Source of the DNA: JAYEPK01 sp048569615
GTDB lineage: Archaea > Thermoplasmatota > Penumbrarchaeia > Penumbrarchaeales > Penumbrarchaeaceae
Length of the DNA stretch: 63,804 nt
Reading direction: 5' to 3'
Assembly (NCBI GenBank): GCA_048569615.1
Contig: JBLIRK010000015.1
Span: 1-63,804 of the forward strand
In this document: piece after piece, positions 43,870-53,266 of the stretch
Layout of the letters: each line of letters opens with the position of its first letter
How positions within the stretch are numbered: position 1 is the stretch's first letter
Program-made: the position numbers and the translations under genes
Notes under the pieces: model-generated
The model's database searches: none
The model's input: only the letters and a program-made list of their open reading frames with translations
What the model was told of the DNA's origin: nothing

Positions 43870-45423
43870 ATGGTAGAATATGGATTGGTCGCGATGGTCG
43901 TAGGGATCGTCATTGGGGCTCTTGCTGCCCTCGGCATATTGATAGTCATAATATATGCCAATAGATACAAGAAGGTCCCTCCGGATAAAGCTATGGTCAT
44001 TTACGGGAGTAGGACGAGAAAGGGCAATAGAGGTTACAATGTGGTATCGGGAGGGGGTAAATTCATTCTACCCGTGGTCCAGGGATTCGATTTCCTGCCT
44101 CTGGACGTAAGGACCCTGGAGGTCGTAGTGACGGACATCGTCACCGATGTAAAGACATCCGGTGCCAAGATGAACATCAAGGCCGTCACACAGGTGAAGA
44201 TCGCTTCGGACGAGGCATCGTTGTACACCGCCGCGGAGCAGCTGCTCCATAAGACGGATCCCGAGATAAACGAGATCGCCCAGAAGACCCTGGAGGGACA
44301 CGTCAGGGGTATTTGCGCCACAATGACGATCGAGGCGATCAACTCCGACAGGGACGCCGTTGCTTCCCACGTCCAGTCCCAGGCGGCAAAGGACCTCAGG
44401 AACATGGGTATAGAGATAAGGTCCTTCGTCATCAAGGAGATCGAGGACCAGTACGGCTATCTTGATGCCCTGGGCCGGAAGAGGACCGCAGAGGTCAAGA
44501 GGGACGCCAGGATCGGCGAGGCCATTGCCAACAAGGAAGCCACCATAAAGGAGGCGGAATCGGCAAGGGAGGCCGAGAGGGCAAATGCCGAGGCCGAGGC
44601 ACAGGTCGCTCTGTTCCACAAGAGCAGGGACATCACCAAGCAGAACGCCGAGGCCGAGGTCGAGGTCTCAAGGGCCAACAGGGAGATATCCTTCGACCTG
44701 CAGGACAAGAAACGGCGCCAGGAACTCGTCAAGGAGCAGGTGCAGATAGAGATCGAGGAGAAGAAGAAGAAGATCGAGCTGCAGGAAAAGGAGATCGAGC
44801 GCAAGGCCAAGGAGCAGGAAGCCATGCAGGTCGTTCCCGCCAAGGCCGCCGCCGATGCCAAGATCGCCGAGGCTGACGGAGAAAAGGGGAAGATAGAGAG
44901 GATCGCCGAAGCCGAAAAGATCAGGACGATCAGGGCTGCAGAGGCGACACAGACCCACCTCAAACTGACGGCCGACGGTGAGATGGAGAAGCTCCAGAAG
45001 CTGGCCGAGGGTCAGGCGGAGAAGATCCGGAAAGAGGGGACCGCCGAGGCCGATGTCATTAGGCTGAAGGGGACCGCCGAGGCCGATGCCATCAAGGCGA
45101 AGGGACTTGCCGAGGCAGAGGCAATGGAGAAGAAGGCCCTCGCCTGGAGGAAGTACGGCGACGCCGCCATCACCCAGCTGGTCGTGGACAAGCTGCCCGA
45201 GATCGTCATGGCCGCGGCATCATCGCTGGAGGGTGTTGACAAGGTCATCGTCATGGGCGAGCAGGGACCCAACGGTTTCGTCAACAAGACCGTTGACATA
45301 GCAGCCCAGATGCCCGCCCTTGTCGAATCCCTTACCGGTGTGGACGTTACCAAGCTCATCAGGAACGTGGTAGCGACCAGGACCGGCGAGGATGTCGAGA
45401 TAGAGGCAAAGGACAAGAAGTGA
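43870..45423 (+). CDS. flotillin-family protein
   Basis: 517 residues. One helix at about 7-30, an SPFH/band 7 domain (about 35-210), then a long coiled coil (about 215-430) with the repeated Glu-Ala motifs of flotillins (AEAEAQVALF, GTAEADVIRLKGTAEADAIKAKGLAEAEAMEKKA). The end is a Gly-rich tail with PEIVMAAASSLEGVDKVIV. It assembles on the inner membrane face into large scaffolds. It follows the NfeD-like gene and is closed by a strong hairpin. Members in archaea are less often described than in bacteria. Confidence 0.95.
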   Translation: MVEYGLVAMVVGIVIGALAALGILIVIIYANRYKKVPPDKAMVIYGSRTRKGNRGYNVVSGGGKFILPVVQGFDFLPLDVRTLEVVVTDIVTDVKTSGAKMNIKAVTQVKIASDEASLYTAAEQLLHKTDPEINEIAQKTLEGHVRGICATMTIEAINSDRDAVASHVQSQAAKDLRNMGIEIRSFVIKEIEDQYGYLDALGRKRTAEVKRDARIGEAIANKEATIKEAESAREAERANAEAEAQVALFHKSRDITKQNAEAEVEVSRANREISFDLQDKKRRQELVKEQVQIEIEEKKKKIELQEKEIERKAKEQEAMQVVPAKAAADAKIAEADGEKGKIERIAEAEKIRTIRAAEATQTHLKLTADGEMEKLQKLAEGQAEKIRKEGTAEADVIRLKGTAEADAIKAKGLAEAEAMEKKALAWRKYGDAAITQLVVDKLPEIVMAAASSLEGVDKVIVMGEQGPNGFVNKTVDIAAQMPALVESLTGVDVTKLIRNVVATRTGEDVEIEAKDKK

Positions 45424-45434
45424 TATCCGGCAAC

Positions 45435-45460
45435 GGGAGGGCGGACCGCCCTCCCCTTTT
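45435..45460 (+). terminator. hairpin terminator after flotillin
   Basis: GGGAGGGCGG (45435-45444) and CCGCCCTCCC (45446-45455) pair perfectly around one base and are followed by CTTTTC. It begins 12 bp after the flotillin stop. Because it lies inside the long frame from GTG 45420, it argues for the later start of the next gene. Confidence 0.65.
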
Positions 45461-45482
45461 CATTTATGGAGGAAGGACGACC

Positions 45483-46100
45483 TTGATTTCCGATGCGGAC
45501 AGGGAAAGGCTCGACAAGGCAATGGCCATGATGCTTATAACCCCTTCTTCAAAGAGCACACTGGATGTTGTGAGGGCTGTCTCCTACTTGAGGGCATATG
45601 CCAGCGAGAATGGAGTGACGCAGTTGGAAGCTCTCCATGGGGACCTCCTTGAACTCCATGATGTTGTATTAACGCTTGAAACGGATCCCGAGATAGTCAA
45701 GAAGAACATGCTTGCCAGGGTCATGTCCGCTGTTTTCCCGTTTCTCAACGCCCTGGAGGAGTTCGAAACCCTGGAGGACAAGACCGGGCTGGAGCTCCTG
45801 ATGGATTCGTTGGGCATAGTCTCAGAGATCGCAACCGCGACACAATACCTGGAGGCCACAAGGCTGTCCGCCTCGGCCCATCTAGAAAGAAGCCTGGTGA
45901 AGGTGGAGACAAGGATGACGGAAATGGCACTGGCAGGCGTCGGGGAGCCCGGGGAGAAGATGGTCTCCGTCTTCAAATTCATGGACGATATCAGGACCAT
46001 TGATATCAAGAACAGCCAGAAACCCTTCATTCCTCTACTTCTGTGGATATCCATCGTGGTGATATCCTACAAGAGAGTAAAGGAAAGCATGGACCACTGA
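45483..46100 (+). CDS. hypothetical helical protein with C-terminal anchor
   Basis: 205 residues from TTG 45483, which has GGAGGA nine bases upstream and lies after the flotillin hairpin; the frame also opens at GTG 45420. It is almost all helix: EATRLSASAHLERSLVKVETRM and similar segments. One hydrophobic segment at the very end (PLLLWISIVVISYK) would anchor it as a tail-anchored protein. No family is recognised. Position suggests, weakly, a link to the flotillin complex. Confidence 0.65.
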   Translation: MISDADRERLDKAMAMMLITPSSKSTLDVVRAVSYLRAYASENGVTQLEALHGDLLELHDVVLTLETDPEIVKKNMLARVMSAVFPFLNALEEFETLEDKTGLELLMDSLGIVSEIATATQYLEATRLSASAHLERSLVKVETRMTEMALAGVGEPGEKMVSVFKFMDDIRTIDIKNSQKPFIPLLLWISIVVISYKRVKESMDH

Positions 46101-46105
46101 CCTGC

Positions 46106-46120
46106 GGTTTCGCGGAAACC
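46106..46120. terminator. small hairpin between convergent genes
   Basis: GGTTTC-gcg-GAAACC lies 6 bp after the stop of the helical protein and 33 bp beyond the glycosyltransferase stop on the other strand. No T run follows, so termination by it is only possible. Confidence 0.3.
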
Positions 46121-46152
46121 CGGCCAAATTCATCAGATCTGTCCGCATCTCA

Positions 46153-47442
46153 CTATCTGGTTCCCCATTGGGTTCTGTTGATAGTGAACATAGCATACGG
46201 GAGCAGCCATATCAGGATGGTTATGAAGAAGAACGCATAGGCTATCCCGTATACGAACCTCCAGTTCCTCTCGGCTTTCACGTAGAAAAGCATGTATATC
46301 ATGGCCATTGTGGTGATCGAAAGTACGACGGTGAGAAGATAGGCCGGATCCATGAAGATCCTTATGTATATCGTGGCCACCAGACCTATCATCAGAAAAG
46401 GCATGACCGTGGTCATAACCCCTTCGAAAAGCAGCATTTTCCTCTTCTTCATGATCCTTGGCCTCAATATGTAGTTCATGAGTATGATCGTTTCCCTGAG
46501 GAATGATTTATTCCATCTTATCAGCATCCTGCAAAGCTTCTTGATATTTTCCGGAGCAAGGGTTCTGGCCACGGCTTTTCTTGAATATACGGTGAGATAG
46601 TCCTTTTTCAATATGTGGTTCGTCAACGACCTGTCATCGCCGAAGGTGCATTTCCTTCCGAGGAACATCTGCTCCTTCCACTGGGGAATGATCCCTTCGA
46701 GGAGGTCCTTCCTGTAAGCAGATATCACACCGCTGAGGCATGTGATCCCTCCGAATACGGAAGATGTTGACCTGTAGAAATCGAAGGACATCACGTATCT
46801 AACGCTGAGCATCCTGGTCAATATATTGGTTCGCCAGTTTTCCACCTTGACCTTGCCAGTCACCCCGCCTACCTTCGGGTCTGTGAATGGAGCCACCAGA
46901 TGCTCGATCGCATTCCTCTTTATTCTGGTATCCGAATCAATGAATACGATGATCTCACCGGTGGCTAGCTTCACACCTTCAGCCATAGCTTCTCTCTTTC
47001 CTCTGTTCGAGGGGAATCTGATCGCTTTGATCAGGTTGGGATATCTTCTCGACATCTTCTGGATATATTTGAAGGTATCATCACTGGATCCGTCATCCAC
47101 TGCGATCACTTCCATCAGGTCCTTGGGATAAGTTGACCTGACAAGAGCATTCAGTGATTTCTCAACGAAGGGGCCTTCGTTGAACGCGGGAACAACCACA
47201 GTAACCCTTGGGCGGTATCCCCTGTCCTCGAAGGGTTTGTATAGAGTGTAAAGGATGATCCGGGTGGGGAGGTATATCAGGACTATAATGGTGTAGGATG
47301 TCAGGAGGAACACGGTGAACGGAGAATAGACCTCCACAAGCTTCCCGAACCTGAAGAAGCCCCAGAAAAAAGCTACCGAGATGGCCACAACGACAACCAG
47401 GGCTATCAATAGAGAACTATGTAGGTCTCTATTTGTCTCCAT
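46153..47442 (-). CDS. processive membrane glycosyltransferase, family 2
   Basis: 429 residues. Two N-terminal helices (about 10-55), the GT-A domain with VVVPAFNEG, AVDDGSSDDTF, VFIDSDTRI, a CTFGDDRSLTN acceptor motif and the RMLIRWNKSF (R-x-x-R-W) motif of processive enzymes, then three or more C-terminal helices. This is the hyaluronan synthase/cellulose synthase-like arrangement, in which the chain is made and moved across the membrane. The polymer is unknown. A TATA box (TTTTATATAAG, about 47468-47478 on the minus strand) lies 25-35 bp before the start. Confidence 0.9.
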   Translation of the reverse strand: METNRDLHSSLLIALVVVVAISVAFFWGFFRFGKLVEVYSPFTVFLLTSYTIIVLIYLPTRIILYTLYKPFEDRGYRPRVTVVVPAFNEGPFVEKSLNALVRSTYPKDLMEVIAVDDGSSDDTFKYIQKMSRRYPNLIKAIRFPSNRGKREAMAEGVKLATGEIIVFIDSDTRIKRNAIEHLVAPFTDPKVGGVTGKVKVENWRTNILTRMLSVRYVMSFDFYRSTSSVFGGITCLSGVISAYRKDLLEGIIPQWKEQMFLGRKCTFGDDRSLTNHILKKDYLTVYSRKAVARTLAPENIKKLCRMLIRWNKSFLRETIILMNYILRPRIMKKRKMLLFEGVMTTVMPFLMIGLVATIYIRIFMDPAYLLTVVLSITTMAMIYMLFYVKAERNWRFVYGIAYAFFFITILIWLLPYAMFTINRTQWGTR

Positions 47443-47605
47443 ATATCCCCTCTCATCGTTGCAACTTATATAAAATCTGTGGATAGTGGGATAGATAGAT
47501 ACCGCATTATTCGCATTTCAGGAAAATTCCAGGATTTCTTGGAAAACTGTTATTACTTACCTCTATGGTACCGCCGCATCCCCCTATTGGTCGCAAGGTG
47601 ATATA

Positions 47606-49051
47606 ATGGTCGATGACGTATTGAAAGGATTGGAGCCCAAGCTGCTCTGGAAGCATTTTGACGAGATCAGGAAAATCCCACGCTGCTCGAAGAGCGAGGA
47701 CAAGGTGATAGATTATATCGTCTCCTTTGCGAAGGAGCAGGGTCTCGATTACAAGAAGGACACTGCCGGAAACACCGTCGTTAAGAAGCCCGCTTCAACA
47801 GGAAAGGATGGCTCCCCCATCGTCGTTCTTCAGGGACACGTTGACATGGTCTGCGAGAAGAACAAAGAGACCAAGTTCGACTTCTCCAAGGAACCCATCC
47901 GGCTCAGAAAGGAGGGTGATTATCTCTACGCGACCGGGACGACCCTGGGCGCCGATAACGGCATAGGGGTCTGCGCTGCCCTGGCAGTTCTGGAGGACAG
48001 GGAACTTGTACACGGACCCATTGAAGCTCTCTTCACCGTCGATGAGGAAACCGGATTGACCGGAGCCTTCGCCCTGGGTGGTGACATGCTCGAGGGAAGG
48101 ATGATGATCAATCTGGACACCGAGGAGGAGAGAGCCCTTTACGTCGGCTGCGCCGGCGGAGGCGAGTCCGATATCAGGCTCCCCGTACTTTGGGAGGAGC
48201 CGAAGGGAAAGGCCCTCCATATAAATTTCCACGGCATGAAGGGCGGACACTCCGGCGTTGACATCCATCTAGGAAGGGCAAACGCACTGAAACTCCTCGC
48301 AAGGATGCTATGGAAAGCCGCCAGGGAGCACGAGTTCAGCATCGCCGAGTTCACCGCCGGGGACAAGCATAATGCGATCCCAAGGGAGGCGGAGGCCATG
48401 ATCCTTGCCAGGGGAGAGATGGGGCCGATAAAAGCACTCATCACGGAGGCCTTCGAAGAGATCAGGTTCGAATACAAGTCCATCGAGCCGGGTATGGCCA
48501 TCGACTTCAAGGAGGTCGATCTACCCAAAAGGACAATGACCGAAGAGGATTCAAGGAGAACCCTGCACCTCATCGTGTCGCTCCCCCACGGGGTCATGAG
48601 AATGAGCCCGTACATCCCGGACCTAGTTGAAACATCGACCTCCATGGCCAAGATAAGGACCGAGGAGGAGGTTTACATTCAGCTTGCCTCGAGATCCTCC
48701 TCGAAATCCCAACTTGAATCCCTGAGGGACAGGATAGAGGCCATTTCGGTCCTTGCATGTGCTACCGCTGAACGCGGTCAGGCCTATCCGGGATGGCTCC
48801 CCAATCTTGACTCCAAGGTTCTGGCCACGCTCAAGGAAGCCGCCATGGAGCTTTGGATCAAGGAGCCGGAAATAAAGGCCATCCATGCAGGTCTGGAGAC
48901 CGGCATCATAGGCGAAAAGTTTTCGGGTATGGACATGGCCTCCATGGGACCCCAGATCGAGAATCCCCACTCTCCTGACGAGAGGGTGAGGATACCATCC
49001 GTTGCAGACTTTTGGGACCTCCTTGCCCTCACCCTGAAAAAGCTGTCGTGA
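47606..49051 (+). CDS. pepD: aminoacyl-histidine dipeptidase (M20 family)
   Basis: 481 residues, the length of PepD. The two-zinc site of the M20 family is present: LQGHVDMVCEKN (His, Asp), LGADNGIGV (bridging Asp), DEETGLTGA (catalytic Glu, Glu ligand), and HGMKGGHSGVDI in the lid domain. It cleaves carnosine-like and other dipeptides in the cytosol. AAGGTGATATA precedes the ATG. The 163-bp gap upstream carries divergent promoters, with a repeated GGAAAA/AATTCC pattern of unknown meaning. Confidence 0.94.
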   Translation: MVDDVLKGLEPKLLWKHFDEIRKIPRCSKSEDKVIDYIVSFAKEQGLDYKKDTAGNTVVKKPASTGKDGSPIVVLQGHVDMVCEKNKETKFDFSKEPIRLRKEGDYLYATGTTLGADNGIGVCAALAVLEDRELVHGPIEALFTVDEETGLTGAFALGGDMLEGRMMINLDTEEERALYVGCAGGGESDIRLPVLWEEPKGKALHINFHGMKGGHSGVDIHLGRANALKLLARMLWKAAREHEFSIAEFTAGDKHNAIPREAEAMILARGEMGPIKALITEAFEEIRFEYKSIEPGMAIDFKEVDLPKRTMTEEDSRRTLHLIVSLPHGVMRMSPYIPDLVETSTSMAKIRTEEEVYIQLASRSSSKSQLESLRDRIEAISVLACATAERGQAYPGWLPNLDSKVLATLKEAAMELWIKEPEIKAIHAGLETGIIGEKFSGMDMASMGPQIENPHSPDERVRIPSVADFWDLLALTLKKLS

Positions 49052-49122
49052 AACCCATTTGAATTGCAGTTCCCCCCAATCGGAGGGCACTTTTTTTATA
49101 CTAATTAGTCAATCGAATATTG

Positions 49123-49731
49123 ATGGCCCCGTTCATCGTCATCGAAGGTATAGATGGGTGCGGCAAGGGAACACAGGCCAGGCTTCTTTTCGAATATCTG
49201 AAGGAAAAGGGAAGGGAGCCCAAGCTCACAGCGGAGCCGACAAAGGGCCCGATAGGAAAACTGATACGGGAGCATATGGCCTCCCCTTTCCTGGACGACA
49301 AGACCCTGGCCCTTATGTTCGCAGGAGACCGCATCGAGCATCTGGACAAGGAAGTAGTACCGGCACTTGAGAACGATCATCCCGTCATATCCGACAGGTA
49401 TGTCTATTCATCAATAGCATACCAGGGTCAGACCATCGATATCGACTGGGTGGCTGAGATAAACAGCTACGCTGACAAACCCGACCTGGCCATCCTTCTT
49501 GACGTGAGCCCTTCGCTGGCCCGCAGAAGGATGAGAGAGAGAGGCGACGACTTCGAGTACTTCGAGGAGGACGAGGATTTCCAGGAGGGAGTCAGGAAGT
49601 CCTTCATGGAGCTATCCAGGGGCAGACACCTGCCCGAATCCCTCAAGACCAAGTGGCTCGTCATAGACGGCTCCCTCAGAAAGGTCGAGATAGCAGACAA
49701 GATCAGGGACGCCGTGGACTCACTGTTCTGA
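49123..49731 (+). CDS. tmk: thymidylate kinase
   Basis: 202 residues from ATG 49123; TTG 49120 also fits. P-loop FIVIEGIDGCGKGTQ, the DR(Y) motif ISDRYVYSSIAYQG and the lid region RRMRERGDDFEYF are standard. It phosphorylates dTMP for DNA synthesis. TTTTTTATACTA at 49093-49104 is the likely TATA box, which puts the start of transcription at or near the ATG (leaderless). Confidence 0.96.
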   Translation: MAPFIVIEGIDGCGKGTQARLLFEYLKEKGREPKLTAEPTKGPIGKLIREHMASPFLDDKTLALMFAGDRIEHLDKEVVPALENDHPVISDRYVYSSIAYQGQTIDIDWVAEINSYADKPDLAILLDVSPSLARRRMRERGDDFEYFEEDEDFQEGVRKSFMELSRGRHLPESLKTKWLVIDGSLRKVEIADKIRDAVDSLF

Positions 49732-49827
49732 TCCGGATGCCGATCCTGTAGAAATGTTGTACCATAATCATTTTTAAGTCTAACTCCAATGTGTATTCTG
49801 AAAATCCCTTGAAGGGAGAGGGGCAGT

Positions 49828-52581
49828 ATGATACCAGATGTGAAGCGAGCTTTCCCGCTCGCAATCCTGATCTTCATGATATGTGCAGCTTTTACGGTCA
49901 TGGCTCCTCCGGTTTCGGCCGACGGCGGCATGATAACATCTGAGCCGATGTTCGTCTATGAATCCGGTCAGAATGCTGTGATCGGTTGGGACGGCCAGAA
50001 GGAGAAGATGTGTCTGTCCGTCAACGTCTTTACAGAGGAGGATACCAGGGGATTCCACGTGGTTCCGTTCCTATCGGAGCCGGAGATAGAGCAGGGATCT
50101 CTCTCCATGTTCGAGAACTTCTCCGACATTTTCTACGGCTTCAGGGATTACGACCATGACGGGATGAATTATGACAGCGGCCCACTGTCCGGGGATGATG
50201 AGCAGAAGTCCGTCGAGGTCCTCAGGGAAGAGACGATCGGGGAGCACGACGTGACGGTCATAAGGGTGGATTCCACCGAGAACTTCAAGGAGGAGATGAC
50301 GGAGATCGTCGAGGGCATGGGTATAGAGATAGAGGACTGGCCCGACGAGCTCAACGACATAATCACGAACTACACTGAACGGGACATGAACTTCTTCACC
50401 ATCGACAGCTATCCGCTTTTCAGGAGCGAGAGGACCGTCGAGCCCCTTGTCTATACCTTCGAGTCGGATGTGCTGATATTCCCCATGGAGATATCGTCGA
50501 TGCTCGACGGATGGAGCATGGTAAGGCTGGGACTGCTCACGCCTCCGGACGTTCCTCTGGACATGTCCGTGCTCTTTGATAATGCCAACTCTCACCTGTA
50601 CGATCCGTACGATCACGAATACCGGTTCATCGACAATGATGAGGTGAGACTGATAGATCCATGCTTCGAGGACATGTTCCCCGATGGGGCTTTTTGCAAC
50701 TATTTCGAACTGGACCTCCCGCTGCCGCTGCTGAGGGGCGACATCATCGTTCCCCGTGACGAAAGGGTGGATTGGATGCTTCTCACGGGATCAGAGGATG
50801 ATCATCATTATCCCATGCTCAATGATATCCGAAGGATCGAGGGAACTGAACTTGTCGCTGCAATTGTGTTGGACTACTATGGTTACGAAGATAAGATCGT
50901 ATGTCTGGACGGTCTGTCCGGGGAGGTCATGTGGGAGAAATACCTGTATGACAATGGATATTACGACGTTGGGCTGAACTGGTTCGTCGATGACCTGGAT
51001 GGGGATGGTTCAAAGGATATGCTAATATCCACCTCATCACACAGCACTTCAATTGTTTGCCGATCAGATCCCTACTCCGGGGAGGAGGAATGGTCAACGG
51101 AGATCGTTGGTGATTTCCGGCCCGAAAGAATGTTCCTGATGGAAGGCGAAGGAGGGCAGGAGCTTGCAGTGCTTGCAAGCCCTCTAAAGATCACGGCAAT
51201 GGATATTGAAACGGGGGAGCTTATCGAGGGCTACCGGGAGGAGGAGTACTCCTACGGGAGCAGGATGGTTTTGATCGATACGGATGACATTTTGGAATAT
51301 CATTTCGAGGGGATCGGCGACGGTCTGATCTTCGAGGACACGGAGCTCGCGGCATGGTCCCCCTTCTTCCATAATCAGGGCTCCCTCGAAACATATGTAA
51401 ATGAGTTCGACGGCAACACCATATGGGAGAGGGAAGCTCGTCTGGAAATATCCACCCGTCTGAACGGTTCGGAATACCTCCTATGCACCGCCAGGAACGG
51501 GAGCTCCCACGGAGACCTCGAATACATCGATCCCGCCGATGGAAGCACGCTGATCGAGCTTTCCTCCTCATATTGGCCGGAGTTCTGGTACTATGCCGCC
51601 CTCGAATCCTGGGACATGGACGGTGATGGATCAGAGGAGCTTGTAGTGGTCCAGAACAATTTTTCCGGGGAATCCAAATCATGCATATCCTGCCTCGATC
51701 CTTACAATGACCGAAGGAAATGGACAATGCTGATATCTGACGATCCGATCCGGGAGGAGAGCGAGGTTGCGAAGATGGACCTTGTCGATCTCGAAGGGGA
51801 CGGCTCCTGCGAGATCATCCTCCAGGGCGAGTTCATGCAGCCATCATCCTATTATGCAAACAGCAGGGTCTATTACATCAAGACGGACCCGAGGGAGGTC
51901 AATCTCCACTGGTACGACACGGAGGTCTCATCCGAATATTACGACACCGACGGGGACGGGGTAAAAGAGCTCCTGCTCACCGGGGAATACGGCGATGTGA
52001 TGCTCTACGAACCGGGTTCGGGGGAGCTTCTGACCATCAACGACCATCTGATGGAATACGAGTACGATAGTGAGGAGCTCATCGATTTCCGGATATGGGA
52101 TGTGAACGGGGACGGCGCCCACGACATAGTTGCCTATGCATCATCCATTAGAGGCGGGAGCTCGCTTTTCATCATTGACGGAGCAGATCATGAAAGGCAT
52201 GACATCATCACAGTTGGCGGCGACATCTGTTACTCGGATCTCAAAGGCTCCGATGGAGACCCCTTTGCGGTCCTGTACGGGGGGGAGCTCATCTACGGCA
52301 TCGAGCTCGATGAAGGATCTTTTTTACCCAGGGCGCCGATCGAGGAGGAATACCGAACTCTCACGGTCCTGGCCGGCGATGTGCCGAGGAATCCCCCTCC
52401 CGGCAGTTACGGGGACCCGGAGAAGGAGGGATTCGGGGTGGATTCTGATATTGCTGCGGTCCTTCTTGTAGCTTCGATATCGAGCATAATCCTGGGTGTT
52501 GTCGTGATAATAGGCGCATTCATACTGATGATAAGGAGCGGAGCGAAGGGAGAGAGCCTTTTCGATTACAATGATGGTTGA
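49828..52581 (+). CDS. secreted FG-GAP/propeller-like surface protein with C-terminal anchor
   Basis: 917 residues. Signal peptide 1-32 (LAILIFMICAAFTV). From about residue 385 on there are recurring Asp-rich calcium-type motifs DDLDGDGSKD, WDMDGDGSEEL, DLEGDGSCEI, YDTDGDGVKEL and WDVNGDGAHDI, spaced like blades of an FG-GAP/PQQ-type propeller. A C-terminal helix (about 872-897) and a short tail follow. It is acidic throughout. Surface binding is likely; no catalytic motif is seen. A TATA-like TTTTTAAG at 49770-49777 lies about 50 bp upstream. Confidence 0.85.
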   Translation: MIPDVKRAFPLAILIFMICAAFTVMAPPVSADGGMITSEPMFVYESGQNAVIGWDGQKEKMCLSVNVFTEEDTRGFHVVPFLSEPEIEQGSLSMFENFSDIFYGFRDYDHDGMNYDSGPLSGDDEQKSVEVLREETIGEHDVTVIRVDSTENFKEEMTEIVEGMGIEIEDWPDELNDIITNYTERDMNFFTIDSYPLFRSERTVEPLVYTFESDVLIFPMEISSMLDGWSMVRLGLLTPPDVPLDMSVLFDNANSHLYDPYDHEYRFIDNDEVRLIDPCFEDMFPDGAFCNYFELDLPLPLLRGDIIVPRDERVDWMLLTGSEDDHHYPMLNDIRRIEGTELVAAIVLDYYGYEDKIVCLDGLSGEVMWEKYLYDNGYYDVGLNWFVDDLDGDGSKDMLISTSSHSTSIVCRSDPYSGEEEWSTEIVGDFRPERMFLMEGEGGQELAVLASPLKITAMDIETGELIEGYREEEYSYGSRMVLIDTDDILEYHFEGIGDGLIFEDTELAAWSPFFHNQGSLETYVNEFDGNTIWEREARLEISTRLNGSEYLLCTARNGSSHGDLEYIDPADGSTLIELSSSYWPEFWYYAALESWDMDGDGSEELVVVQNNFSGESKSCISCLDPYNDRRKWTMLISDDPIREESEVAKMDLVDLEGDGSCEIILQGEFMQPSSYYANSRVYYIKTDPREVNLHWYDTEVSSEYYDTDGDGVKELLLTGEYGDVMLYEPGSGELLTINDHLMEYEYDSEELIDFRIWDVNGDGAHDIVAYASSIRGGSSLFIIDGADHERHDIITVGGDICYSDLKGSDGDPFAVLYGGELIYGIELDEGSFLPRAPIEEEYRTLTVLAGDVPRNPPPGSYGDPEKEGFGVDSDIAAVLLVASISSIILGVVVIIGAFILMIRSGAKGESLFDYNDG

Positions 52582-52648
52582 AGTATGGTAATAGGTCCAT
52601 GTACGTAGATTTATACGGAATAGGCCCTTTCAATATCGGGAGATCCAA

Positions 52649-53263
52649 TTGGGAAGGTTCAAGTGCAGATGGGACAGGATCGCAGCACCGCCGGAGGAGG
52701 TCAAATGGATAAGGAAGTCGTTCATGAAGCCTCTGCTAACCTTTTCCATCGGGATGATGGTCATGGGAGCCCTTCTTACGCTGGTCCTCCTTCTCATTTT
52801 CAGGGACGGGACGACCTATGTCATCGGGATCGGTTTCGTTATCATTGGAATGGTCTTCATGGTGGTCTATCTCCCCGTGAGCATACTCATGGGGTCCGGC
52901 AAGCAGCATCACGGCCTCAGCATGTATCTCAAGGAGGTGAGCATGGGACAAGCGGTGATCTCTGTTGAAAGATTCCTCAAGTCCAGGAAGGTGCCTTACG
53001 AAAAGGAATATCCCAAAGGATGGTCGTACCGGGGTTATCTGTTCCCACCGGACGTTGCTTTCTTCATTAAAAAAGAACTGTTCATAGGGATACGTTTCTT
53101 CGAGGGTCCGAACAAGGAGCAGCTGAGGGAGATATCGATCTTCTACCTGCCATCCATCTGGGAGGAAGCATTCTTTATCCAGCGGGACATGGACGCTTAC
53201 TATCATTCCATTGGTATGGCTCTCCCTCCGGAGGAAGGGAAACAGCTTGTTTTCGGGTCCTGA
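52649..53263 (+). CDS. hypothetical membrane protein with two helices
   Basis: 204 residues from TTG 52649. Two helices (about 30-52 and 56-80) are followed by a cytoplasmic domain of about 120 residues with FLKSRKVPYEKEYPKG and LFIGIRFFEGPNKEQLREI. No known family. A TATA-like ATTTATACG at about 52608-52616 lies 33-41 bp upstream, so it has its own promoter. It ends three bases before the stop of the acyl-CoA synthetase on the other strand. Confidence 0.75.
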   Translation: MGRFKCRWDRIAAPPEEVKWIRKSFMKPLLTFSIGMMVMGALLTLVLLLIFRDGTTYVIGIGFVIIGMVFMVVYLPVSILMGSGKQHHGLSMYLKEVSMGQAVISVERFLKSRKVPYEKEYPKGWSYRGYLFPPDVAFFIKKELFIGIRFFEGPNKEQLREISIFYLPSIWEEAFFIQRDMDAYYHSIGMALPPEEGKQLVFGS

Positions 53264-53266
53264 TCC

